Below, one piece after another: positions 36,563-45,139 of a stretch of 64,000 nt of DNA. Within the stretch, counting starts at the first letter, position 1, and each line of letters begins with the position of its first letter. The stretch is taken from positions 519,163 through 583,162 of the forward strand of contig NZ_NNRJ01000051.1 of the NCBI RefSeq assembly GCF_002252445.1. The letters run 5' to 3'. This DNA is from Brucella thiophenivorans (GTDB lineage: Bacteria; Pseudomonadota; Alphaproteobacteria; Rhizobiales; Rhizobiaceae). The position numbers and the translations under genes were made by a program. The notes beneath the pieces are model-generated. The model was not told the DNA's origin, searched no databases, and saw nothing but the letters and a program-made list of their open reading frames with translations.

Positions 36563-36895
36563 TTAGAAATCTGGCACAGCAAACCGTGCGCGAGCTTCGG
36601 GAATTGCCATATCAGGTGTCCATGCCGGCTCATAGGTCAGTTCAACATCTGCATGGCTTACACCTACTACGTTTTCAACACAGGATTGGACTGCAATCGT
36701 TAGGAAACCTGCTGCCGGGCACCCCGGCGTGGTGGTCGTCATTTTAACACTGACGTCGCCATTGCTATGTGCAACGATCATGTAAATCATGCCAAGGTCA
36801 ACGAGATTGATGCCAAGCTCAGGGTCCATCACCATGCGCAGCGCATCGCGAACCTCATCTTCCAGACGGTCCAACTCTTCCGCTTGCATCATCAT
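36563..36895 (-). CDS. DUF59/MIP18-family Fe-S assembly-like protein
   Basis: A 110-residue protein with the MIP18/PaaD/SufT fold: DPELGINLVDLGMIY and the Cys-bearing loop TTTTPGCPAAGFL. Members of this family help assemble or repair Fe-S clusters. The gene starts three bases after the DUF2249 gene stop and is last in a run that follows norD, so a role in protecting Fe-S or other metal centres from nitric oxide is reasonable but unproven. Confidence 0.88.
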   Translation of the reverse strand: MMMQAEELDRLEDEVRDALRMVMDPELGINLVDLGMIYMIVAHSNGDVSVKMTTTTPGCPAAGFLTIAVQSCVENVVGVSHADVELTYEPAWTPDMAIPEARARFAVPDF

Positions 36896-36898
36896 TCC

Positions 36899-37429
36899 TC
36901 ACGCTGTTCCAACCCGGATCATGATCCGGTAAGCATCACCGGTCTCATCGAAATTACCGACCCACTGGTGTCCGCGTTTTTCCAGTTCAGGAAACAGAAA
37001 CAGCGGTTCGCGATGCAAGAGTGCAAACAGCACTTCGCCGGTTGCCATATTCTCAACTTCGGCAAGAATGCTGACCATAGGTTGTGGTGGGTCCATGTCC
37101 GAACAATCGAGATATTGCGAAGGCTCGGGCCAGTCATCGGGTGATCCTGCATTGTCTGAAATCTGCACCACGGGTGCTTCTTCGCCGATCGGCGCAAACA
37201 AAACCTGCCAGTCACCATCTCCCAGAGGTTCAGACTTTGCAGCAAAGCCTTTTCGCTCCATCACTGCAAAAAGCGGGACGGGCTTGAAGGGCGCAATCAA
37301 AATCAGGCTTTGCCCCGGAGCAAGGCCTTCAACAGCGCCCATAATTGCTTGAAATGGCTCGACACCAGCTTTCAGAAGTGGGCGAACATCAAGCTCGTGC
37401 GGAATCAATTCGTGAACAGATAATGTCAT
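36899..37429 (-). CDS. DUF2249 protein with two domains
   Basis: A 176-residue protein built of two DUF2249 domains. The first has ELDVRPLLKAGVEPFQAIMG and LILIAPFKPVPLFAVMERKG; the second has YLDCSDMDPPQPMVSILAEV and LFALLHREPLFLFPELEKRG. The domain resembles the TusA/SirA fold, but the function is unknown; it often occurs with hemerythrins and denitrification genes. ATG 37429 overlaps the preceding membrane gene by four bases. Confidence 0.85.
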   Translation of the reverse strand: MTLSVHELIPHELDVRPLLKAGVEPFQAIMGAVEGLAPGQSLILIAPFKPVPLFAVMERKGFAAKSEPLGDGDWQVLFAPIGEEAPVVQISDNAGSPDDWPEPSQYLDCSDMDPPQPMVSILAEVENMATGEVLFALLHREPLFLFPELEKRGHQWVGNFDETGDAYRIMIRVGTA

Positions 37430-38793
37430 TTTGTTCTCCCCGGTACTGGTCTGCCAGCATAAATCAGATGCGGTAAAGTGACGACATTTGGAAGCTTCAT
37501 AGCTTCCGGTACATCGCTTAATCTCCGCGCACGAATGAAATGTGAGGATAAGGCAAGAATTGCAATAAGATTTAATCCGCAACCCAATCTGAATGCCAAT
37601 GTCTGGCTGGTAATCAGTGCCACAATGGCGATGGCAACGCCTGCATAATAAACGCAAAACCAGCGCTTCGCACGGCCTTCCATGACAATATCCTGCACGC
37701 GCGGCGTCAGAATTTTGCCCATCAACGGGCCATAGCATTCAAGCCATGTCAGAAATGGCACAATTTTATAGAGCTGTGCCAAACTGAGGCCCGTCAACCA
37801 GCCAAATGTAAAGAGATAAACCAGTGCGGCAATCACACCGTCCGTTCGACCAATCCAAGGCAGAGCAATCGCAACAGGCAAAGAAATCAGCATAGCGGCA
37901 AAAGCCGGAATAGAAGCCGCACTGTTGAGTTCGATGGTTTTGCGTTTTCTCTGGCCGTAAATAGAATGCACATCATGAGCATAGAGGCCGATACTTGTAA
38001 CACCGAGAACAAGACCAATCAGCAAGGCAATATCAATCCGGTCATATTCTGATGTCACGAGAATTGCAGCGAACGTCACCAGAGCAAGTGCAAAAGCGCC
38101 GGTAAGCCAGACAAGTTGCGTAGTCTGCTTCTTGGCTTCTGGCGCAAGCATGAACATAGTGAGCAGTCGGTAGCTAACACCCATCGCAGTAAACGTCATC
38201 CAGCCACCAAGCCCCAAAATTGCATGTGCTGATAACCCGGAAGAGGCGATTTCCAATAAGAAAACTTGTTCGAGCATTCCCGAAAGCATCAGAGTGAACA
38301 GGCTTCCAAGTGCTGTAACAAAAAGCAGACAGATAAGGCCGACACCCACAAAACGCGCTGGAAGTGTTATCGGTCTGGCGTTCCAGATTGTCTTGCCAAG
38401 TATTCCAATGATGAGCGTAAATCCACACATCAGAAACAACGCCGATAGCGGCAACAACCAAAGCGGTAGATCAACAATCCCGGCCATTCCCGCAAAACCG
38501 CTGATCAACCCGCAAAGTCCTGTCAATAAAACGAGCAATGCAGGCAGACCGAGACCGCCCCATTGCAATGGTTTTGCGACAAGCACCGGCACAAATTGCA
38601 GCAGTGCGCCGCACATTAATAATGAAAGCCAACCAATAGCGATGATATGCACAACGATGAGCGTTTCTGGCGCCCGCAAATCGTGGAACGGGTAACCAAA
38701 ACCTCCAGCCATCAACACTGTTCCCACAATAAGAAAGAACAGCGATGCGGCGAAATAGGAGAGTGTCCATCGGGAAAGCGCGGCACCGAACAT
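37426..38793 (-). CDS. 12-TM membrane protein of the nor region (heme-copper oxidase/NnrS-like)
   Basis: A 455-residue protein with about 12 hydrophobic helices. Histidines in helices (VVHIIAIGWLSLLMCGALLQ and LSAHAILGLGGWMTFTAMGV) and the small loop ECYGPLMGK remind one of subunit I-like proteins distantly related to heme-copper oxidases and NnrS. No complete set of CuB ligands is seen, so oxidase activity is not claimed. It overlaps the downstream DUF2249 gene. Heme binding is plausible; the substrate or role is unknown. Confidence 0.7.
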   Translation of the reverse strand: MFGAALSRWTLSYFAASLFFLIVGTVLMAGGFGYPFHDLRAPETLIVVHIIAIGWLSLLMCGALLQFVPVLVAKPLQWGGLGLPALLVLLTGLCGLISGFAGMAGIVDLPLWLLPLSALFLMCGFTLIIGILGKTIWNARPITLPARFVGVGLICLLFVTALGSLFTLMLSGMLEQVFLLEIASSGLSAHAILGLGGWMTFTAMGVSYRLLTMFMLAPEAKKQTTQLVWLTGAFALALVTFAAILVTSEYDRIDIALLIGLVLGVTSIGLYAHDVHSIYGQRKRKTIELNSAASIPAFAAMLISLPVAIALPWIGRTDGVIAALVYLFTFGWLTGLSLAQLYKIVPFLTWLECYGPLMGKILTPRVQDIVMEGRAKRWFCVYYAGVAIAIVALITSQTLAFRLGCGLNLIAILALSSHFIRARRLSDVPEAMKLPNVVTLPHLIYAGRPVPGRTK

Positions 38794-38810
38794 GGCAGGC
38801 CTTCATCGTA

Positions 38811-38911
38811 GAGCATTTCCAACAAAAGTGCGTGAGCTTTTGCGTAGGATAATGCGTTAAAACAAATAGATAGAGCGGTTCTCACAATTCCATTTAAACA
38901 GGAACCGCTCC
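38811..38911 (+). repeat. Dispersed extragenic repeat, A family (full copy)
   Basis: 101 bases from GAGCATTTCCAACAAAAGTG to GGAACCGCTC. The first part folds GCATT against AATGC with CAAAAG/CTTTTG inside; the second part pairs GAGCGGTTC with GGAACCGCTC. It fills the gap between two accessory genes. Confidence 0.8.
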
Positions 38912-38920
38912 AGAGAAGAG

Positions 38921-39205
38921 TTAGTGATTACCGCAGGTGCATTCGTGATCTTTGGCATGGGCTGCGGGGCGACCAATTTCCACGCGCCAGATAGGGCCAT
39001 TTTCCTTGTATTCCCAGGAAAAAACACCCGGAGCGCGGCCTTCAAGCTGATAGCGCAGCGGAACCGGATCATGATCGTTGACGATTTGCAAAGTCTCGCC
39101 CGGCTCCAGATCATAGATCATGGCGAAAATCGTCGCATGGCGGGAGACGGGCGGAATGGTGCGTACATCGATAATGTTGATCGTTGAAACAGGTTCGCTT
39201 GTCAT
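38921..39205 (-). CDS. Single-domain DUF2249 protein
   Basis: A 94-residue DUF2249 protein: INIIDVRTIPPVSRHATIFA, LEPGETLQIVNDHDPVPLRY and a His/Cys-bearing end KDHECTCGNH. DVR at the start and the NDHDPVPL stretch match the two-domain protein at 36899. The C-terminal H-E-C-T-C could bind metal. ATG 39205 is chosen because the family homology begins there; upstream codons are in a hairpin-rich leader. It follows norD after a repeat and two hairpins. Confidence 0.85.
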   Translation of the reverse strand: MTSEPVSTINIIDVRTIPPVSRHATIFAMIYDLEPGETLQIVNDHDPVPLRYQLEGRAPGVFSWEYKENGPIWRVEIGRPAAHAKDHECTCGNH

Positions 39206-39250
39206 CAGATTAATCCATGGCCGTCGGCTATCGAAAGATGATGATGACAG

Positions 39251-39323
39251 CCCCGCATCATCATAAACCAATTCTAAACTGGATGATGCGGGGCCGATTT
39301 GTTTCATCTCAAATAAGATGAAA
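39251..39323 (-). repeat. Two inverted repeats in the leader of the DUF2249 gene
   Basis: CCCCGCATCATC (39251-39262) pairs with GATGATGCGGGG (39282-39293), a perfect 12-bp stem with a 19-base loop. Next to it TTTCATCT (39302-39309) pairs with AGATGAAA (39316-39323). Neither is followed by a clean T run on the minus strand. Confidence 0.65.
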
Positions 39324-39343
39324 AATCAGAATGCCTTTAGATT

Positions 39344-39445
39344 AGAGCGCATCCCGAAAAGTGTGAAACGGTTTTCGGAAAAAGATGCGCGTCAAAACAA
39401 GAAGTTAGAGCGCATATCTGATCCAATCAGATCGAGATGCGCTCT
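39344..39445 (+). repeat. Dispersed extragenic repeat, B family (full copy)
   Basis: 102 bases starting AGAGCGCATCCCGAAAAGTG and ending GAGATGCGCTCT. The last 39 bases are a near-perfect palindrome around CAATCA. Its far end forms the norD stop codon TAG. Confidence 0.85.
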
Positions 39446-41345
39446 AGCCAGCAAGAATTCGATAAATCGCTGGAAGTGCGCTTGGAAGCTTAGCGAGCTT
39501 GCCAATGAGCGAATAGCCGCCATGACCGAACAGTGCGGGTAAATAGGCATTTGCTTCACGATCAACCGTCACAGCAAAGACGTTGACGCCCTTGGCGCGC
39601 GCTTCGCTCACCGCCCGACGCGTATCCTCCAAAGCAAAGCGCCCCTCATAATGATCGACATCATTCGGTTTGCCATCGGTCAACAACAGCAACAGTTTTT
39701 TGCGATTATGCTGTTCGTTTAGCTCTGCGGTGGCATGACGCATCGCAGCACCCATGCGGGTATAAAAGCCGGGCTTGAGAGCTGCGATCCGGTGTTCAAC
39801 GGTTGCGCTGAAAGGTTCATCGAAATCCTTCACCGTTTCCACCCGCACCCAAGCGCGGCGGCGCGACGTGAACGTCAGGATCGAACAGCGATCACCACAG
39901 GCAGCAATACCATTGGCAAGAACCAGCAGCGCTTCTTTCTCGACATCAAGTACGCGGCGGTTATCGACCCATGCGTCCGTTGAAAGCGAGACATCCACCA
40001 GAATGGTTACAGCCAGATCATTGGCCTGCGGGCGGCTCATCAGATGCACCCGCTCACTGCCCTGCCCGCCCGCTGCAAAATCACAACGCGAACGCACCAC
40101 GGCATCAAGATCGAGATCATTGCCATCAAGCTGCGCACGCATCATCTCGCGACCGGGCCGAAGAATTTCAAACTGACGTCGCACCTTGCGCACAAGACTT
40201 CGCGCCTCGTCATCAAGTTCCAGCGCCTCATCACGATCCTGTACAGGGGCCACCAGAACGCTGCAATGATCCTGCAAGTAGCTCGCTTTGCGATAATCCC
40301 ATTCCGGATAAGTAAGCTTGGCCGTGAGCAGGCTCTGGTCTACCGCTTCCGGCGGCAGATCAAGGTCAAAACGGAAGCGCGCCGCAGGCCTGCCCTTGCG
40401 CTCACCCAGCGTCAGATCGTCAAGCTCATCTGCCGACTTCGCACTCTGTTCATCGCTGTCATCCGACGGCCGATCGACATTGACCATTTCGGCCATGGCG
40501 AGGATTTTTTCAAAGCGATTGAGAATGAACGGACTGCGGTCCGTCTGTCGCTGATCCTGCTTTTCGCGCTGCGCAATCTGACGGCCTGCTTCCACACCTT
40601 CCGCCTTGCTGTTGCAAACTGGCTCATCCTCTGCTGCACGTGGACTGGTCTCTTCACGCTTTATGAGGCTTGGCCAGAGCGGCACAGGCAACACAGGCAG
40701 ATAACCCGCCGGTGCGCGGTGCGGAAAGATTGCAGCAATGCTGAAATCTGGCAGGCGTGCGCCTTGTCTCAGAAGCGAGAGAATCCGCTCCTCGACAAGC
40801 TGCTCCAGACGATTGAGCGGACGCTTTGGCCGCGCAGCAATTACTGCATCGCAAAGACGCGCATAGCGATCCAGTAAGCCCGGAAACAATTCGCAGGCCT
40901 TTTTCGCAGTCTCCGCCGCTACATCAAGCGATGCGAGATCACGGCGCAACGGATCATCCGGCAGTCCGTCCAGATCGATTGGCATCACCGCCATGTAGCC
41001 GGTGAGCCAGACGTAAAGATCATAATTGAGTGCACGATCTGGAAAAAGTGCAATTTCCGGCGGCAGCATCAAGGTTGCTACATCGCGCAGCGGATGGGCG
41101 AGCTTTTCCTCGCCCAAAGCCATGCGCTGACGCAATCCTAGACGGTGGCCAGACGTTCGTGCACGCGCTGGCGCAATCTGGACCGCGACATCGCCGCCAA
41201 ATCCCCGAAAGCAGATTGCCAATCTCTGACGAATATCCGTGAGATTGACGGCCTGATCAGGATATTGCGGCCATGACCCGGTCTTGCCGATAAGGCGATG
41301 CCAGGCGCGACCAACGGTTTCCTCAAGTTCCAGAAAATCCAGCAT
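39444..41345 (-). CDS. norD: Nitric oxide reductase activation protein NorD
   Basis: A 633-residue cytoplasmic protein with a C-terminal von Willebrand A domain: the MIDAS motif is DVSLSTD, with TDGKPNDVDHYEGRFALEDT further on. Together with the AAA protein NorQ it is needed to activate NorCB, probably by inserting nonheme iron. The long acidic middle (SDDSDEQSAKSADELDD) is typical. It lies 11 bases after norQ. Its stop TAG is formed by the end of the B-family repeat. Confidence 0.94.
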   Translation of the reverse strand: MLDFLELEETVGRAWHRLIGKTGSWPQYPDQAVNLTDIRQRLAICFRGFGGDVAVQIAPARARTSGHRLGLRQRMALGEEKLAHPLRDVATLMLPPEIALFPDRALNYDLYVWLTGYMAVMPIDLDGLPDDPLRRDLASLDVAAETAKKACELFPGLLDRYARLCDAVIAARPKRPLNRLEQLVEERILSLLRQGARLPDFSIAAIFPHRAPAGYLPVLPVPLWPSLIKREETSPRAAEDEPVCNSKAEGVEAGRQIAQREKQDQRQTDRSPFILNRFEKILAMAEMVNVDRPSDDSDEQSAKSADELDDLTLGERKGRPAARFRFDLDLPPEAVDQSLLTAKLTYPEWDYRKASYLQDHCSVLVAPVQDRDEALELDDEARSLVRKVRRQFEILRPGREMMRAQLDGNDLDLDAVVRSRCDFAAGGQGSERVHLMSRPQANDLAVTILVDVSLSTDAWVDNRRVLDVEKEALLVLANGIAACGDRCSILTFTSRRRAWVRVETVKDFDEPFSATVEHRIAALKPGFYTRMGAAMRHATAELNEQHNRKKLLLLLTDGKPNDVDHYEGRFALEDTRRAVSEARAKGVNVFAVTVDREANAYLPALFGHGGYSLIGKLAKLPSALPAIYRILAG

Positions 41346-41356
41346 GATATGACCGC

Positions 41357-42169
41357 CTATTTCAGCATTGCGTCGGCAACTTCAAGAAGTGCTGCCTTCA
41401 CATCCGGCTCGTCAGTCAGAGGTTCGATCATGGCCGCACGCGCAGCTTCACGCTGCGACATGCCTGCATCGATCAGCGAGGCGCAATAAACGAGCAGACG
41501 TGTTGAAACGCCCTCTTCGAGATCATGGCCTTTAAGACCCCGCAGGCGATGAGCAAGTGCTACCAGCGGCGCAACCTTATGCGCATCAAGGCTACTTTCG
41601 GCACTGACTACTGCGATTTCCTGTTCTTTCGGCAAGAAGTCGAATTCGATGGCCACAAAGCGCTGACGGGTGCTGGGCTTCAATGATTTGAGCAGATTTT
41701 GATAGCCGGGATTGTAAGACACAACGAGCATGAAGCGGTCAGGCGCTTCAAGCAATTCGCCGGTGCGTTCAAGCGGCAGGACGCGACGATCATCGGTCAG
41801 CGGATGCAGAACCACGGCCACATCTTTGCGCGCTTCGACGATCTCGTCGAGATAGCAAATGCCACCTTCGCGCACGGCGCGGGTCAACGGTCCGTCTACC
41901 CAATGGGTGTCGCCGCCTTTGAGCAGATAGCGTCCGGTCAGATCAGCGGCTGCCAGATCGTCATGGCAAGAAACAGTCGAGAGTGGCAGGCCAAGCCTTG
42001 CCGCCATGTGGCTGACAAAACGGGTTTTGCCGCAGCCGGTCGGACCTTTGAGCAGCAGCGGCAGCTTGCGCTTCCACGCCATTTCAAACAGCGTGCATTC
42101 ATTGCCCGACGGGCTGTAAGCGGGGATAGATGTATCGAGTAATTCGACATTTTTAAGAATGCTATTCAT
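41357..42169 (-). CDS. norQ: NorQ, MoxR-type AAA ATPase
   Basis: A 270-residue AAA+ protein: Walker A GPTGCGKT, Walker B ICYLDEIVEA, sensor 1 VVSYNPGYQN, and the arginine region KPSTRQRFVAIEF. NorQ proteins work with the VWA protein NorD to mature nitric oxide reductase. The order norB-norQ-norD is the standard one. A repeat and a terminator-like hairpin lie between it and norB. Confidence 0.95.
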   Translation of the reverse strand: MNSILKNVELLDTSIPAYSPSGNECTLFEMAWKRKLPLLLKGPTGCGKTRFVSHMAARLGLPLSTVSCHDDLAAADLTGRYLLKGGDTHWVDGPLTRAVREGGICYLDEIVEARKDVAVVLHPLTDDRRVLPLERTGELLEAPDRFMLVVSYNPGYQNLLKSLKPSTRQRFVAIEFDFLPKEQEIAVVSAESSLDAHKVAPLVALAHRLRGLKGHDLEEGVSTRLLVYCASLIDAGMSQREAARAAMIEPLTDEPDVKAALLEVADAMLK

Positions 42170-42190
42170 CGCCGTCTTCCTTTAAAGTCA

Positions 42191-42238
42191 GAGCATTTCC
42201 AGCAAAAGTGGGAACCGGTTTTGCGTTCGGAATTGCGT
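42191..42238 (+). repeat. Dispersed extragenic repeat, A family (half copy)
   Basis: GAGCATTTCCAGCAAAAGTG, then GGAACCGGTTTTGCG and GGAATTGCG, corresponds to the first half of the A-family unit, with GCAAAA/TTTTGC as the inner stem. It directly adjoins the terminator at 42239. Confidence 0.8.
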
Positions 42239-42267
42239 AAAAAAGCCCCGCCTTGCGGCAGGGCTTT
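42239..42267 (-). terminator. Terminator after norB
   Basis: On the minus strand AAAGCCCTGCC, loop GCAA, GGCGGGGCTTT (one mismatch) runs into six T residues. It is nine bases after the norB stop and should reduce read-through into norQD. Confidence 0.8.
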
Positions 42268-42275
42268 CGCATTGA

Positions 42276-43622
42276 TTATTCGGCAGGCTGAACGAAGCCA
42301 CTCGCGTTTGCACGGCGTTCCTTGCCCGGTACCAGCACCGCCCAGATGAACATGAAAGCCGAGATCACAACGACGATGCCAGAGCCAAGACGCATCCAGT
42401 AGAACAGGGACAACTGATCCTGCACGACCATGAAGTTTTCACCCAGCACGCGTTGCATATGGGTCTGCACCACGCCTGCAAATGTAAGCGCAAAGGTCAT
42501 CACAGACATAGCCGTACACATCGCCCAGAAGCTCACCATGGACAGCATCTGATTATAGGGCGCACGTCCGCGAATTTCGGGGATCGCATAGGCCATAACT
42601 GCAAGATTGAGCATGACATAAGCACCGAAGAAGGCGAGATGGCCGTGCGCTGCGGTGAGCTGTGTGCCGTGGGTATAATAGTTGACCGACGACAGCGTAT
42701 GCATGAAACCCCACACGCCTGCACCGAAGAATGCCATCACCGAACAACCAATAGACCACAGCAAAGCGGCTCTGTTTGGATGTTTGCGACCGGCTTTCCA
42801 TGTCATTACAAAGGTAAAGATAACCATGGTGAAGAACGGAGCCACTTCCAGCGTTGAGAACAGCGAACCGATCCACTGCCAGTAACCCGGCGCACCAATC
42901 CAGTAATAGTGGTGACCTGTACCGAGAATGCCGGAAAACAGCGCCAGACCAACGATGACATAGAGCCACTTTTCAACCACTTCGCGGTCGATACCATTGA
43001 GCTTGATCATCAGGAAGGCGAGGATCGATGCCATGATCAATTCCCAAACACCTTCAACCCAAAGATGGATCACATACCACCAGTAGAGTTTGTCGATGGC
43101 GAGATTGACCGGATTGTAGAAGGCAAAGAGGAAGAACAGCGACAGGCCCCACAGACCAAATAGAAGAATGTTGGTGACTGTGGTTTTACGACCTTTCAAT
43201 GCAGTCATCGTAATATTGAACATAAATATCAGACAGACGACGAGAATGCCGACTTTGATGATGAATGGCTGTTCGAGAAACTCGCGGCCTTCATGGATCT
43301 TGAACAGATACCCCACCACGGCGACGCCGGCTGCGACAAAGAACATCCAGAACTGGATGACAGCAAGCTTGGTGCTGTAAAGTTCGGTTTCGGTTTCTTC
43401 AGGCAACAAATAATAGGTCGATCCCATGAAGCCCATCAGCAACCACACAATCAATGCATTGGTGTGGATCATGCGGATGATGTTGAACGGCAGAAGCTCG
43501 GAGAGCGTGTTGGGAAGAACATAGACGACGCCAGCAAGTACGCCGAACGCGACCTGCGCGACAAACAAGGTAAGAGCTCCATAGAAATAGAGCATCGCAA
43601 CCTTTTGGCTTTCATATTTCAT
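42276..43622 (-). CDS. norB: Nitric oxide reductase large subunit NorB
   Basis: NorB reduces two NO to N2O at a heme b3-FeB centre in the membrane. The 448-residue protein has 12 helices. Conserved histidines are visible in MIHTNALIVWLLMG (low-spin heme), HLWVEGVWELI with the family glutamates, GTGHHYYWIG (FeB ligands), and AHGHLAFFGAYVML. GGAG stands nine bases before the ATG. It lies 27 bases after norC. Confidence 0.97.
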   Translation of the reverse strand: MKYESQKVAMLYFYGALTLFVAQVAFGVLAGVVYVLPNTLSELLPFNIIRMIHTNALIVWLLMGFMGSTYYLLPEETETELYSTKLAVIQFWMFFVAAGVAVVGYLFKIHEGREFLEQPFIIKVGILVVCLIFMFNITMTALKGRKTTVTNILLFGLWGLSLFFLFAFYNPVNLAIDKLYWWYVIHLWVEGVWELIMASILAFLMIKLNGIDREVVEKWLYVIVGLALFSGILGTGHHYYWIGAPGYWQWIGSLFSTLEVAPFFTMVIFTFVMTWKAGRKHPNRAALLWSIGCSVMAFFGAGVWGFMHTLSSVNYYTHGTQLTAAHGHLAFFGAYVMLNLAVMAYAIPEIRGRAPYNQMLSMVSFWAMCTAMSVMTFALTFAGVVQTHMQRVLGENFMVVQDQLSLFYWMRLGSGIVVVISAFMFIWAVLVPGKERRANASGFVQPAE

Positions 43623-43649
43623 ATCTTAAAACTCCGTTCATCCCGCGCC

Positions 43650-44102
43650 TCAGCCTGCCTCATTGGGTGGCCAGTTCTGCGTCTTGATGCGGCTTGTCCA
43701 TTCCAGGAAATCAGCCAGATCGTTGAGTTCCTGTTCGCTTAGGTTGAATTGCGGCATCTGGCGGCGGCCTTCGATCCCTGTGGGCTGAGCCTGCATCCAC
43801 GCTTTCATCGTGTCGCGCGCACCTTCGGGATCTTCCACACCGCCATAACGCTTCCAGACATTGCCGAGTTCAGGCGCGAAGTAGGCACCTTCACCAAGTA
43901 GCGTATGGCAGTTGATGCAGGAGTTTTTCTCCCAGACATGCTTGCCGCGAATAACCCCTTCCGTGAGCGTCGACTCGTCTGTCGACACAGTTTTCATGTA
44001 GTAATGGCTGTGCGCCGTCAGTCCCACGAAGATCGCGAAAAAGAAAATAGAACCGCCGTAGAAGACGTTTCGAGCGCCGGTCTTGGTTAGGCGTTCTGCC
44101 AT
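43650..44102 (-). CDS. norC: Nitric oxide reductase cytochrome c subunit NorC
   Basis: A 150-residue membrane-anchored c-type cytochrome. One N-terminal helix (YGGSIFFFAIFVGLTAH) anchors it; the heme motif is C62-I-N-C65-H66, and the axial Met lies in RRQMPQF. It hands electrons to NorB. AAGGA stands seven bases before ATG 44102. An NnrR-type box and a TAGAAC -10 element lie upstream. Confidence 0.97.
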   Translation of the reverse strand: MAERLTKTGARNVFYGGSIFFFAIFVGLTAHSHYYMKTVSTDESTLTEGVIRGKHVWEKNSCINCHTLLGEGAYFAPELGNVWKRYGGVEDPEGARDTMKAWMQAQPTGIEGRRQMPQFNLSEQELNDLADFLEWTSRIKTQNWPPNEAG

Positions 44103-44227
44103 CCCTTCGTCCTTTCATTGGCCGAAGGCAGAGCCCCGGCATCAAGTCCCCCGTCGATTGTGTGGCTGGTCAAATCCCCTCGCCAGCATCACGGGTCAGC
44201 ACTGTTCTATCGGGCGATGAAAAGACG

Positions 44228-44247
44228 TCTTTGCGTTTTGGCAAAGA
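44228..44247 (-). promoter_or_regulatory. NnrR-type box of the norCB promoter
   Basis: TCTTTGCGTTTTGGCAAAGA is a 20-base near-palindrome with core TTGCG-TTTT-GGCAA. It is identical to the element at 45140-45159. TAGAAC (44209-44204, minus strand) is a -10 candidate, placing the start near 44196 and a leader of about 94 bases before norC. Confidence 0.8.
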
Positions 44248-44260
44248 TTAAAACAGTTGG

Positions 44261-44536
44261 CTAAAGAAGGAGGCGCACTGCGACAGAACGCGCAAGCGCA
44301 AGCGTGAGAAGAACAGCAGGCCAGGCCAGAAGCGCAGGCTTTAAAGCGCCTCTGGTGCCGCGCATTTCCATGAAATCAAGAATAACGAGCCAGCCTTTTG
44401 CAAAAGCAAGAATCAGAACGACGGCGATTGCCGCAAACATACCGCGGCTAAAGCTTGCGATCAGCGCGCCGCTCAATGCGAGAGCGAGCAGAATAATGAT
44501 GGTACGGTTGAGAGAGCTGTGATGATGACTTGTCAC
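44261..44536 (-). CDS. norF: NorF membrane protein
   Basis: A 91-residue protein with three hydrophobic helices, similar to cytochrome oxidase subunit IV-like NorF. A His-rich start (MTSHHHSS) precedes the first helix, and VLILAFAKGWLVILDFMEMR is characteristic. NorF is needed for full NorCB activity in some denitrifiers. Translation starts at GTG 44536 with GAGG seven bases upstream, overlapping the end region of norE. Confidence 0.85.
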   Translation of the reverse strand: MTSHHHSSLNRTIIILLALALSGALIASFSRGMFAAIAVVLILAFAKGWLVILDFMEMRGTRGALKPALLAWPAVLLTLALARSVAVRLLL

Positions 44537-44545
44537 TTTATAACC

Positions 44546-45109
44546 TCACGCAAGATAAAGGACCGGGAACATCACCAGCCAGACAAGATCGATGGCATGC
44601 CAGAGTGTTGTGATGAGCAATACATTTGAAGGAGATGGTCGCCATGCAACCAGCACCAGAATGATTGATCCGAACAGGACATGCATGAGGTGAAAGCCTG
44701 TGATGAGGAAATAAAGCTCAAAGAACAAGCCGACCGTTTCATCGCCCGCAAAGCGTATTTCATGCGAATATTCGACGATTTTGACCGCCACGAAGACAAG
44801 CCCGAAGAAAGCCGCACATAAAAGCGGGCGTCGAACCTTCGTCCCCTCATAGCGTCTGCGAACGGCGATCGCCGCCTGCCAGCCACTCATCAACAGCACA
44901 ACAGTATTGGCAGCGGCAAGACCGGGGCTAAGATGCATGCGCAATTGCGCGACGCCCTCCGTATTGATGATCGACATCACCATGAAGGCAATCAACAGAA
45001 TTGCAAAAGTGACGAGCTCACTCCAGACGAGAATCCAAAGCAGAAGATTATCTTCCGGCTCCTCATCTGAAATCATTGCCGCAAAGGCCGTATCTTCTGT
45101 TCCAAACAT
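44546..45109 (-). CDS. norE: NorE, cytochrome oxidase subunit III-like protein
   Basis: A 187-residue protein with five helices, related to cytochrome c oxidase subunit III: LLLWILVWSELVTFAILLIA, FELYFLITGFHLMHVLFGSI and TLWHAIDLVWLVMFPVLYLA. NorE supports NorCB function in an unknown way. The annotated ATG 45109 is only 40 bases from the NnrR box centre; ATG 45076 (MISDEEPED) is an alternative start if this box drives norE. Confidence 0.88.
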   Translation of the reverse strand: MFGTEDTAFAAMISDEEPEDNLLLWILVWSELVTFAILLIAFMVMSIINTEGVAQLRMHLSPGLAAANTVVLLMSGWQAAIAVRRRYEGTKVRRPLLCAAFFGLVFVAVKIVEYSHEIRFAGDETVGLFFELYFLITGFHLMHVLFGSIILVLVAWRPSPSNVLLITTLWHAIDLVWLVMFPVLYLA

Positions 45110-45139
45110 AGCCTTGCCTAGACCTCACGGTGCTTGGCT

